The notes beneath the pieces were generated by a model. The model had not been told where the DNA came from. It ran no database searches and was given only the letters and a program-made list of their open reading frames with translations. Both the position numbers and the translations under genes were made by a program. A stretch of 64,000 nt of DNA, taken from assembly GCA_001592805.2 (NCBI GenBank), contig CP051141.1, forward strand, positions 62,001 through 126,000. Direction: 5' to 3'. Positions 10,468 through 20,839 of the stretch are shown piece by piece (the first letter of the stretch is position 1; every line of letters begins with the position of its first letter). This DNA is from Peltaster fructicola (lineage: Eukaryota; Ascomycota; Dothideomycetes).

Positions 10468-13400
10468 TATGGTAGTCTTTGGAGATGGAGCAGGTGGTCT
10501 GATCAGAGGAATATCCAATGCGAGGCAGGCAATGAGAATGATCAAGTCACAGACCTAAGAAATGTGCGTGCAAGTCGCTATATGAAGGCGACAGACACGA
10601 AGAGGTGTTGAGAGCAGTCAGCTTGCACAAACAGCACAATACAAAGAGCGCATTGTTCAGCCAGCCTCAAGTCGCTTCCTCGCTTCAACCGCGACGATAC
10701 GAGGCTGAGGTCTCAGTGAAGGTTTCCTGTCCTTCGAGCTCAGCTATGCTGGGCCACGTGCATGTGTGCAGTCATCAGCTGCAGGGAAAGGACTGCCAAA
10801 AGCATCGAGCAAGAGACCGGCGAATGCAGTAGCAGGCACATTACGCTATTGAATGTCACAAAGTAACCCATGATACTGATTGGTGATAGTAGTCGCCATG
10901 AGAACGGGCACAGCCTCGACGATGTCCTCCAAGCCTTGCAATCGTTATGCACAAGCACCGTTTTCGACAATAGCAATGTCTTCAGCCAGCCTTAAAACGC
11001 CACAAGCGAAGAGCTTGGCTCATGTTGAGAAGCTTGACATGCCGGCGTAGAGGGCATACGGCCTGTCTGTGGACGACGTAGAGACCACCATACCATGTGT
11101 CTGGAAAGTTGCACAGCGGCAGAGCGGCATAATATGTCGATGTGGCATCGACACTTGTCGATGGTCAGTCTGTGTGTCGGTCACGCCACCCTTTGTCCAG
11201 AGGTCAGCGTACCTGAAGACAAGAACCAGCAGTCCAGGTCCAGACTGACAGTAAAGACTCTCTGTTCCATCGATAGATACTCCCAGACTGACGATACCTC
11301 ATGTTCGACCTTGGCATTGACCGTGTGTCAACACACCGGAGTTAGAGCGATTGAACGGCTGCACAGTCTGCATGTCTGACCAAAAGCGCCACTGCAGTCT
11401 CGCAAACAATGCTACCGCTCTCCGTAGGCGAGGACTGCGTTCCTCCCATAGCAGACCATCACAGCGTCTTCCATCGACGCCTAGACAATCACGCCACACA
11501 CCAGTGCAGTGGATTATAGGAGCATGTGTTGAGTTAGTAGAGCATAGTAGACAAATTGAAGTCCTGAACGTAGCCGGATGGTTGACCAAGATGACCAATC
11601 TCGTGGTGGACGTAGTTGCGACGACTTTGCTGATATGACTGCTTGAATCGACGCCAGCGACTATGAAGTTGCCATCACCAATGTAGCCAGCGTTTCTGCC
11701 TCCGCGGCATTTCGGAGCAGGACTGGACCATAGCGCGTTTTACACTGGCATTGTCAGCCTCAAAGCACTACAGATTGTTTTCCCGACATTGCTTAGGCCG
11801 CTCCGTATGGACGACTGGAGCTTCAGTAGCATCTTGATCGAAAGCGATCAAGCCACTGTTCTAGAGGAGAGACTGCGTCTCTGATGAAATGGACGCAAGA
11901 TTGGTTGTTACCCAAAGAGGGCCCTTGGAAGTGTCCCTTGTAGCAGAGTGTGTGGCCTGCTCAGTGTAGGTTATGCCAGAGTCGCCGATCTTGAGCAGGT
12001 CCATGTCCGAGAAGCGGTTTGGACCATTAGAGTCGTGCAGCTTAAGGTTGATAGCCTGATCTTAGATACGTACGATGTTGTCCGGTGCTCTCGTAATGCC
12101 ATCACTTATCGGGAAGAAGGTTGCGAGAGGTGTTGTTCATTGAGTGTAGCCCTGCGGACCTGTGTTGGAGGAACAAGGCATCATTCGCTTGCAGACAAGG
12201 ACTCACTTGATGCCGACGTTCTTTATGGCGCTCGTAGATCCTTCGTAATGTGCAAAGAAGTCGTTTCGTGGATCTGTGGATGTATACGAGGTTGGAGTGA
12301 TCCAGCAGTCGTCGACTTGTCTGCGTAAGCATTCTCGAAGCGTCTTTGCAACCGCTCACCTTCACATATCTCATGTCTCAGTCTGCCAGCCGTGCAGCAT
12401 CTTGCCTCCCTGTTGCAGTGGGCTTGGTCGTTGTACACTAACGTCACAGCCACTCACACCCTGATCTGTGTACCTAATGACTGCCTCAGCTATCTGCGAC
12501 GTCGGAAGCCGATCGGAGCACTTATGAGGCTCCTGCTGAGAGTCGGCTGGTTCAATGAAGTTGTAAGATTGAGACTGTGGCGTCGTAGGTGAGCGAGCCG
12601 TCTGACGGCGTATGCATTCCTGCCAGGCACGATCCCAACAAAGAACTTGTAATTGTCGTGGCCGAAAGCTAGGTCTGTGAAGGCGTCGACAGTGCTTTCT
12701 GCTCGGGTCGAATTGATCGTGCAGGCTGCTGAGTTGTGGGTAACGAGATGAGCTGGCCAGTGCATTCGATCGAATACATCGTCGAGAGCTATGACAACGG
12801 TCGCTATAGCGCACAGGGTGATTGGCTTATGCATAGTGATCGAGATGGCATTGTTGACCCTGCTGAACAGACCCTTGATACATGCTCGAGGCCACTCGTT
12901 TCCATGAAGCCATGTGGCCTGCATAAGTCGACTAGGTGTTTGTCGGAACCACAAGAATCGTGGAAAGCATCTGAGGTGTGGAAGTTCGCCGTGTCTACGA
13001 GGTGTCGTACCGATGTCTTGGGGAGAACCCTTCAGTAGACTTGAGTCAGCGTGGTGCGCATGTCCAGTGCCAGCTTGAACCAAGCAGACAATACCCTCCA
13101 CTCGATGAGTGCAACTATCTGAGCAGTTCATGCCACGTAGATCGTCATGGACTTCATCGTCCTTGCACCACGTCCAAGCAGGGTTTGTAGTTCAAGCTGT
13201 AGGTCAATAGTTACCGAGTGCTGATGACACTCTTGTCTTCACCGAAATGGATCGACAGGAGCAGATGCCGTAGCAGCTCGATATGAGTACGTTGCTTACG
13301 TCTGAAGAGGTCGACATCTGGGATGAAGGACGTTCGAGTCTTCCAGAGATCCTCGAGCGCAAACATACAGATCCGTACGCAGCCCAATGCATCTCGCACG

Positions 13401-14910
13401 CCATGTATAGTTGTGTGCTGGTTGGTGAGTGTTGCAAGCTGAGCGACTCTATATCTTGACGATGTCCGTGCCTTACGTCGTTCCTTCCGCGTTTGTTGTC
13501 TCCACTCACAGCAGCTCAGCTATAAGACGCACTCAGAACAACGCAGTGCCACTAACTCACGAATGACAGTGTCGATGTCTGCGACAATGTACACCAAGAA
13601 CGCTTGGTCGTATGCAGCGACTGGCGCCTCCTGACGTTCTGTAAGACTGCCTGGAGGCTTGGGATTTCCAGCGATTGCTAACATCGACAGTCGCATATGC
13701 CTTCAGACATCCAGTTGTCTATGCTGATCACCAGCCTCTGGCCTGAGATTCTGCCACCAGTCCTGCTATAGCTGTGACTTCCGACGCGTTAGTCCTTCTC
13801 GGTAGTCTTCGTCCGAAGGCAGCATCGTCAACATCACACGGAGATCAAGACGAGCCAGCCTTGCTTGTATACGGCTTCAGCATCTTGATGGAGGATAGGC
13901 TTACGCAGGGCCCAGGATATCGGATCCACGGTGTCTTTGTGTCAAGCGTTCGCGTCTTGAGCTCACAACTATACGCCTGAAGGTGCATTGCTGCCTTCTT
14001 GTACTCCTGGCTCGTTTTTGTGGACCTGGAGGAGGAGGAGTCGCATGGTTACATTGGCATGTCCGAACGTCGGGTCATTTCGAAGCATCTCATCCCTTGA
14101 CGCCTGTCTTGACGTTGATCATGCACCGGCAAAGACCTGTCGACATGACTGCTGGCTGCTTACATGCCCGCTGCCTCCACAGTACCCTCTCGTAGCTGCT
14201 GGCTGCAGCACTTTACGATGGATCGACAGTGAACCTTCAGTGCGTTGACGGTCTTCGCAGTGTACCCACCCTGACAAGATCACTGACACGACCAGGTAAG
14301 TCGAAGAACAGATGCCTCACCACTCATGCTATGCATGCAACCAGTGTCACCCAAACAGCGGTGTTTCCAACCACGCTCGAACTCGCCTTGGGCTCTATGA
14401 GGCTGTCGACACGCCGCGCTCATGCCATACGCTACCGATAGCTACTGGTGTCTGACGGATCGCCGTAGAGCTCAAGTTCCCTCGAGATATATGCATTCGA
14501 TGCATCACAATTGGTTTGTAACTCTGTTGCACATCACCAACCCTCGCCGATTACTGCTTTAGATCGACAAGAAAGTCTTCCCAGCATGTGTCACAGCCGA
14601 GGTGATGGCTGGGGCCGAGTTTGGTGGGCTGGATTCGCTGGGTGCAGCTTTTCTTCCGCTTCTACCAGCTTTCATCTCATCTTTGTCATACATGCGATGC
14701 AGCGTGCTCCTCTGCAGCCACTGGACCCGTTCCTTGTGATCCTCTTGATTCTGAGTGGCTCCTTAGAGCGATACGCCCCGCTTTGCTCGCCAAACCCGGC
14801 TATCTCCAACACTTCACATGCGCCTTGGCGTCCCACTTCGAACAGCACTATATTGTATCTATGGCATGCCGAGCTCCCAATTCAAAACAGGGAAAAGCGT
14901 CCTTCAAATG
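10468..14910. other. 4.4 kb stretch without a convincing protein gene
   Basis: Only short frames on both strands are present, with no domain motifs and no consistent splice models. The best candidate frame (minus, ATG at 12834, hydrophobic start MHKPITLCAIATVVIAL) has no continuation that keeps frame through credible splice sites, so I do not call it. No transposon ends, long repeats or viral-type genes are visible. It may be relic or non-coding sequence. Confidence 0.4.
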
Positions 14911-15049
14911 GGGGTCGTGGTCAAGTGGTAAGACGCCACGTTGTGGTTCTAGCGAGATCAATTCCGTGTCAGCCTGGGTTCGGTGAGTCCTTATCCTCTG
15001 CACCTCGCAGGCCTCGAAACTGATGCCTTCCAGATTCCCGGCGACCCCA
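14911..15049 (+). tRNA. tRNA-His (GUG), two interruptions
   Basis: Joining 14911-14946, 14964-14982 and 15034-15049 gives a cloverleaf. The acceptor stem GGGGTCG/CGACCCC is perfect. The D arm is GTC-AAGTGGTAA-GAC. The anticodon stem CCACG/CGTGT has one end mismatch (27-43). The loop TTGTGGC has anticodon GTG, the variable loop is CAGC, and the T arm CTGGG-TTCGATT-CCCGG is followed by discriminator A. The first interruption (14947-14963, 17 nt) lies after position 37, the normal place for a nuclear tRNA intron. The second (14983-15033, 51 nt) lies in the T-loop between G57 and A58, starts GTGAGT, has CTGAT before the end and ends CAG, like an mRNA intron. Box A (14918-14928) is a full match. 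Box B is split by the second insertion into GGTTCG and ATTCC. Whether it makes functional tRNA is unknown. Confidence 0.8.
14983..15033 (+). other. GT-AG (spliceosomal-type) insertion in the tRNA T-loop
   Basis: This 51-nt segment interrupts the T-loop of the tRNA-His gene exactly between TTCG and ATT. It begins GTGAGT, contains ACTGAT 11-16 nt before its end, and ends CCTTCCAG. Those are the 5' splice site, branch site and 3' splice site patterns of the protein-gene introns in this window. Intron 2 of the SDR gene (59066-59116) is also 51 nt and has a matching block, CTCGAAGCTGA against CTCGAAACTGA here. Removal would restore a canonical T-loop and B box. Confidence 0.7.
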
Positions 15050-15409
15050 ATCAACAAAATGAGCGTCTACAAGCTTCTCTGTTCTTTTTGGCATCTAACG
15101 CAGTGATCTGTGCAAGTCCAGGGACGTTTTCTGCAAGCTGAGGCCCAGACATCGCTTTTTGCCCTCGTACAGCGACAGCAGCAAGCTCACACATGCGAAC
15201 GAGCTCTAATACAATCAGAAGATGTACTGAACGATAGATGTGCATCTAGAAACACACAGATGCCATGGTCTCACGATAACGCTGCTGACAGCCAATCCAC
15301 GACCTCCCACTCAGCATAACCACTGTCCAATGCCATAATCATCGCAATAACCTGCACAACTCGTATAACGTCGCAAGTACCCAGGACAACACTGCCGGAC
15401 TCTCTTACC
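15050..15409. other. Gap between tRNA and MaoC-like gene
   Basis: Apart from the T5 run, this 360-bp stretch holds only the presumed promoter and leader of the MaoC-like gene. No gene is seen. Confidence 0.5.
15085..15089 (+). terminator. Possible Pol III terminator (T5)
   Basis: TTTTT occurs 36 nt downstream of the tRNA-His discriminator base and is the first run of four or more T after the gene. This is consistent with RNA polymerase III termination, though it is a little far from the tRNA end. Confidence 0.45.
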
Positions 15410-16378
15410 ATGCTTCTAGCGATATTCGCGGTCCTGCTGGCTCTAGGCACAGCATTGCTCTATATGCTTGCGAGTTCGTCGAAGGATCCACTCGACGTCA
15501 ACATACCACTAGCATTCGCTCAGCTACTGCTCAAGTATCTGCCTGGCTACACATCGTCGCTGAAGATAGGCAGCAGAGACCAAGGGCCAGATACATTCTC
15601 ATTCGACACGATTCAAGTCACGGGCAGGTTCTCCATCAGCGACGAAGACATCAGGACCTTCAATAAGGCAGGTTGCGGTGGCAGTCCTTTCCTCCTGGTC
15701 GCAAAGACAACACCGCTGGTGATCAAGCTGCTGTCAGATAGGAGGTGTCCTATCAAACCTCTTGGAGCTGTCAACACTAGGAACGTCATCACGTTCCTGC
15801 AGACAGACTGGCATGCAGGGACACTGCAGAAGAAGGACTTGACGTACATCGCGAGCTTTGGCACAAGTGATGGCATACGTCGGAAGCGTGGCATTGAATT
15901 CGCCATCACCATTGATGTGCTCAGTGGAGGCCAGAAGTTTGTACAGATGGAGCTATGGATGCTGCAATTCCTTCCTACTCATCACTCCCTACGTGAGCCA
16001 CGCCTCGCGGGTGACTCGGATGCTCGCAACATTCCAGGAGTGCATCTGTCATCAATCAACATGACCACACAAGATCCTCGACGATGGGCGGCATCATGCA
16101 AAGACTACAACCCTATCCACATCTCAAAGCTTGGAGCACGGCTCTTCGGCTTTAAGAGTGTCATTGCGCATGGCAATCATGTCGCTGCTCTTGCTCTACA
16201 GGAGAGTGGTACACCGATGAGGCCATTCACACTCGAGCTGGAGTTCGTTCGACCTATGCTTCTACCAGCGAAGTTCGAAGTTCTGAGAGACGATCAACAA
16301 CAGGCTGAAGTGCTGACAGTGGTATCTGATGAGCGTCGTAAGGCACACGTGCGAGTGGCTGTGAAGACTCTGGACTAG
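15410..16378 (+). CDS. MaoC-like hotdog dehydratase with N-terminal membrane anchor
   Basis: This is a single-exon protein of 322 residues. Residues 1-22 (MLLAIFAVLLALGTALLYML) form one hydrophobic helix, probably a membrane anchor. The C-terminal third has the MaoC hydratase signature: KDYNPIHISKLGARLFGFKS with VIAHGNH after it (D232, N234, H237, H254-G255). In the family Asp and His of D-x-N-P-I-H and the HG motif act in hydration of (R)-specific enoyl thioesters. The N-terminal half probably forms a second, degenerate hotdog. A role in fatty-acyl or polyketide thioester chemistry at a membrane is inferred; no partner genes lie nearby to settle it. Confidence 0.8.
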   Translation: MLLAIFAVLLALGTALLYMLASSSKDPLDVNIPLAFAQLLLKYLPGYTSSLKIGSRDQGPDTFSFDTIQVTGRFSISDEDIRTFNKAGCGGSPFLLVAKTTPLVIKLLSDRRCPIKPLGAVNTRNVITFLQTDWHAGTLQKKDLTYIASFGTSDGIRRKRGIEFAITIDVLSGGQKFVQMELWMLQFLPTHHSLREPRLAGDSDARNIPGVHLSSINMTTQDPRRWAASCKDYNPIHISKLGARLFGFKSVIAHGNHVAALALQESGTPMRPFTLELEFVRPMLLPAKFEVLRDDQQQAEVLTVVSDERRKAHVRVAVKTLD

Positions 16379-17655
16379 GATGATGCCAGCCTCGTCGTCA
16401 GCTATCCTCTAACCTATCTTGTCCATGCACAAACTAGCTGCGCAACACCATGACAATCTGGATCCTCGCCAGCTATCGTATTCCGGCTACATCAGCTGAC
16501 TCATGACCCTGGCATCACGAGATGGACTACAGAGTACCAAGCGCCCATCTTGGTAATGACTTCTCGCTGTCGGCTGGTTTGACAATCTTGCCATCCTGAC
16601 TCCTGCTAAACCGATCTAGCAGCTCTACAGCACTCTCGTCGACGATATGGACTATTGCGATGAGGTGTACGACCAGGCTAGATGCCATCGAAAGGGCCGG
16701 CTCGCAATCGATTTGTACTTCAGAGATGGGAAGGTGTGATGAGACTTCGGCTACGATCAAGAGGAGCCGCCCGACAACTCGTTCGATCTCTGCGGAGACT
16801 GCGTGTCATAACGTTGTCCTTGTCAAGCGGCAGAGAAGAACCTCGACGAAAGCTGTGTTCCTACTAGTGTTCGACTGTACACAGAAGAATTCGCCAAGAC
16901 TACTTCGTGTCCATCTCAGAGTGGTGGCTACATGACTGATATGCTCAATGCCAGCCCGGCTGCAGTGGCCTTTGATCTTGTCAGCCGATTTACAGCGTAG
17001 ACGACCTGTCGTTGTCTGGATGTCTTCGATCTGCGAGCACGCTCGGCCAGCAAACCTGGCACTGAGACAGATTGCCTACCTGCTCTCACTTGGTGATGAT
17101 AGGTGCGAAGTGATATGCCACAACCATGATCGAGTCCTTGCGTTTGCGACTCATCGGAGCCTCTGGTGACCAAGTACAACGATACATGGACACCCCGATG
17201 GGCGATGGCAGCCTGAAGAGAACAATGCAGCAGAAGGAGTAGTGAAGGTAACGACTGATGTCAGGCATGGACTACTTCATGCATTTTATCTAATTAGCTC
17301 AGATCTGGACGTTGAAGCGACAGCATAGTGTTCACAATCCCACTCCCAGATGGCCTTACAACCCTCATTGAGGTAGCCATTGTACGGTAGATTGCAGTCT
17401 GTCTAGTCTGAGATGCTCTGGTTCATGCGCACCATCTATCGTCTTCGAAATGTATGTCAGCAGCGATAGCCATATACTCCTCAGTCAATCCGGTCTTCAA
17501 TGAGTAGGAACGCACTCTGTCGGGCCAAGAGCCTTCCACCAGTATCATTCTTCGTGCTCATGGATCATTTTCATACAGCCTTGAGCTCATGACATTCGTT
17601 TGTCTCGTCTTTTGTCTTCCAAGACTGCGCAGCAGCTCGCAATCACGTCGGCAGT
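16379..17655. other. Convergent intergenic gap, 1.3 kb
   Basis: The gap lies between the 3' ends of the MaoC-like gene (plus) and the CALB-like lipase (minus). No frame has a recognisable motif or splice structure. Confidence 0.45.
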
Positions 17656-18824
17656 CTATGTGGTGGTACCATACACATACGGCATTAGAGGCGGCTCAGT
17701 CGATACTCTTGTTGAGCCAAGACTAGAAGCGTCAGCAGACATCAGACATTGAACGAGTCAACTTACGCAAACCCTTCGACGACGCCGTCCGATACATAGC
17801 GCAACTGCTCGACTGCTCCAGGCTCCATAGCAGGCGCTGCAAGCATCTCACACACTGTAGGCGTTGTGGCGAGGACTCGTGCAACGTCCGCCGTACCGTT
17901 GTGGTTCAGAGCATCCAAGACAGTGAAGTATGCAACAGCATCGTCCACCAAGTATATGTGCTCGACGAATCGACCAGGGCACACATCTTGTACTCCTATG
18001 GTGGTCCCGCCGGTCAGCAGAGCGTTCTGGTTCGGTGGTGTGACGATGTCGTCGAACTGTGGATGTCAGTGAGATCTTGCGAGTGTCTTCTGACGTACTG
18101 CTGTCCAAACCAGTGTTGATGGCACAACCGCTTTGAAGTTCTTGTGCGCTCGGAGAGCATTCTCGAAAGCACTGCCCACCATTTGTTGCCAGATCGACGG
18201 CTCGCAGGCGTAGGCTGGACAAATCGTGTGAAAGATTGGCGCATCGTATGTGACACCAAGCAAGTCTGGTGCAAGAGGCAGATATGCTCGAGTGACAGCC
18301 CAGGTGCTTGGCCACCATTCGAAGGCCCTGAACCGTAAGCTTGATATCGCCAGGACGAAGCGACGACATACCACATTGTATCAGGACCGCCTTGACTGTG
18401 CGTCACTACGGCTGTTTGTAGACCTCCTGAGAGATAGGAGATGTAGTGTAGATTGTAGGCGACATACTCAGCAGATACCTGCATGTCGATGCCAGCACGT
18501 TGCGCTGCGATCGTTAGTAATGCCGCTGACCTGACATGCATACACACGAAGCTCGAGATAGCAAGCAGTGTACCCTGCAGCATTAAGCGCCGGAACGTAG
18601 GTCTGATTCCACGTCTCGTTGCCACTGGCAAAGGTGCCATGGACTAGCAGAACTGGTGGTGAAGCTGCAGTCGGATAGCCATATGGACAATTGAGCGAGC
18701 TAGCCAGGGTCGAGACAGGCACAGTCCATCCTACGTCGCCTGCGAAGGTGAAGTCTGGTACTGAGCGCTTCACTGGTGAGGCGAGCGCAAGAGAGCAGCA
18801 CAACGGCCAGAGTAATGATCGCAT
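17656..18824 (-). CDS. Secreted lipase, Candida antarctica lipase B-like
   Basis: Five exons (18824-18548, 18504-18372, 18327-18099, 18056-17767, 17722-17656) with four 42-44 nt introns give 331 residues, close to CALB precursors. The N-terminus is a signal peptide (MRSLLWPLCCSLALA) followed by a KR processing site. The oxyanion region is LLVHGTFASGNETW. The nucleophile elbow is THSQGG (S129), so it lacks the classical first Gly as in CALB. The acid is in FDDIVTPP (D215) and the catalytic His in FVEHIYLVDD (H246). SIWQQMVGSAF and the C-terminal EPPLMPY also match the CALB pattern. It hydrolyses esters and triglycerides outside the cell. All junctions keep frame and the gene looks intact. Confidence 0.88.
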
Positions 18825-19203
18825 GGTGTCTGAGGTGTGAGATGGAGCCGTTGCGCAGGCGACGGACAGCCTTTTGAGCCCGGAAATGTACCATTCGAGC
18901 GACCCGTCATGGTCGAAGTGCCGCAAAGTATGTGACTACGTGAAGGCATGATGATCGGCGGCCGCATGTCTGTGGCTCGATGCAAGTACGCTTCGAACGC
19001 CGATAGAGTTCGCTCACAGTGCGCAGTGTTCCAAGGGTAAGCATGAGCAACATCCTTGCTACGTACATCCTGTGGCGATGCCTAGGAGTCTCTGTCCTCG
19101 TCGGATGCTGTCTCGGTGTTCTCGATGGTGTTCTCTCGCGAATGTGGTGATCGTTTATGGTTCGGTTTGGGTGGTATTTGGCGTCATGCTAGCTTGGTGA
19201 TCA
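18825..19203. other. Upstream region of the lipase
   Basis: Presumed promoter of the minus-strand lipase; no gene or named element is seen. Confidence 0.4.
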
Positions 19204-20838
19204 TCACGCCCATCTTGTAGCGGGGAATGTTGATCCTGCTCGATGCGGTAGGCAAGTCATCCTGAAGCAGACGCACGACGGAGTGATGTCGATCCGGTCA
19301 ATCCTTGATGTGCCGATGAGCTGTCGCGAAGAGTGCTCGTTGTGACTGTGATGAGAGCAGTCGTGAAAGCGGGCTTGCCATGCAGATAGTTCGGGCGAGA
19401 GCACCCTGTCACGGTGGCAAAGATGTCGTTGTTGAACTCTATCGCTGGGTTGGAGAGTATCCTGGTTTAAGGCGGTCCAGTGAGAGTCATGATTGATGCG
19501 CGACGTTGATCGCGTCGGCGTGGCTGGCATTGAGGCGTTCATCTCCTTCAGGCAAGCAGTCGATCTTGGCGATGTCAGAGCCATAGCAGCCACGAGACAA
19601 ATGCTCAGGATACTCGACTGGACCTCATCATATACAACATGAAGCATGCTCGACAGGCTCAGCGTGCGATCGTTCATGTCCCGGCCGTGCTCCTACATAG
19701 CCATTGGCAGCAATGCAAGGCTCAATCTTGATCTCCACATACTGTTCTATAGCACAGAGCTACTTGTATTCCAACCTTGGAGACCAACAGACGTGAAGCT
19801 ATGCAGTCTATCTGCTGAAATGACCATCGCTACACCATGTGCTAGGCTTTTGAGGTTAGTCGATGTGGTCGCCACTTGTCATATATGTGCGGGCACATCA
19901 GGTGTTCGTGAGGGTGTTGTAGTCCTCACCTTCAACGATGAATGCCGGACCTCCTAACAGCACTTCATCGGCAGGTACAGCAGACCATGTCTACTCGTGG
20001 TGGTAGCTAGTGTTGTCCATAAGCCCTCCTGACATAGGCGCCCAGAACCAGGCGCCATTATATCCGTTGGATCTGGTATAGTCGTAGAAATTGAGGCCTG
20101 GCCAGGTTAGCAACAGTGACTTCTCGGTCATGTAGAACGTACCTTCAACCATGTATCGGCAGTAAGCTGAGCCGTATCTATTCCATTGTATGGTCCAAGC
20201 AGGTCTCTCAGTAGCGCATGTAGTGTTCAGGCAGCAGAGATACATCCGACCGATTGCGTCCGGTAGGAGCACATCGGCTTCAAGAGTGACCATCGTGTCT
20301 GGTAGTGAGTGCTGCAATCCCATGATCGTGTGCCGTAGTCAAAGGAGTGTGGCATTTTCTGACTTTGGCATACTGTGTCCATCACTAGCGACAGGTTAAG
20401 GGAATGACCACTGCTGGATACCATTGGTAGTGTCGAAACCTCCAATGGTAGCCTTGTTCGCTGCCGCAGAAAGCTCTGTTACGAGCACAGGCTTCCCTTG
20501 TGAAAGCTGCGATGTCATACGGTAAGCGACTGCGCCATCTGTGCTTGGCCAGCCACAGTTGACCGAGCTGTAATCGTGTAATACATTCGTGAGGCCTTGA
20601 GCTGCAGTAGGACCAGTGCTTGCATCACTGCCAGAATAGGGATCGGCTGCCTTGATTCGTGGTCCTCGCCGTCGATCGTCCATGAGTACAGCAATGTGGT
20701 TGTCGTCTGGGAGCCTATCGTAGGGGTTTGGCGAAATGTTGTCGTTGATCTTGCACATAGCGACGCATCCGATGATATCTGCAGACCACGTTGAGAGACG
20801 ACAGCTTCCGCAAGTCCAGCACAATCGTCTTATCCTCC
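19204..20838 (-). pseudogene. Coding-like fragments, unresolved (possible decayed gene or genes)
   Basis: Several minus-strand pieces read like secreted-protein coding sequence but do not join. They are near 20600-20400 (KPVLVTELSAAANKATIGGF), near 20300-20000 (AWTIQWNRYGSAYCRYM, a good 45-nt intron, then YNGAWFWAPMSGGLMDN), a stretch near 19950 (VPADEVLLGGPAFIVEG) and one near 19450-19270 (FATVTGCSRPNYLHGKPAF). In-frame stops separate them and I found no splice model that connects them. I do not recognise the family with confidence. It could be a degraded carbohydrate-active or secreted enzyme gene, or a multi-exon gene with sequence errors. Confidence 0.35.
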
Positions 20839-20839
20839 A

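Noticed and set aside
12490-13131. 213-codon minus-strand frame with a hydrophobic start at 12834
   Set aside because: No family, no frame-keeping splice model and an Arg-rich tail; likely chance.
19990-20830. Idea that the fragments are a GH59-type glycosidase
   Set aside because: A few words look similar but no catalytic motif or continuous order could be matched, so no family was named.
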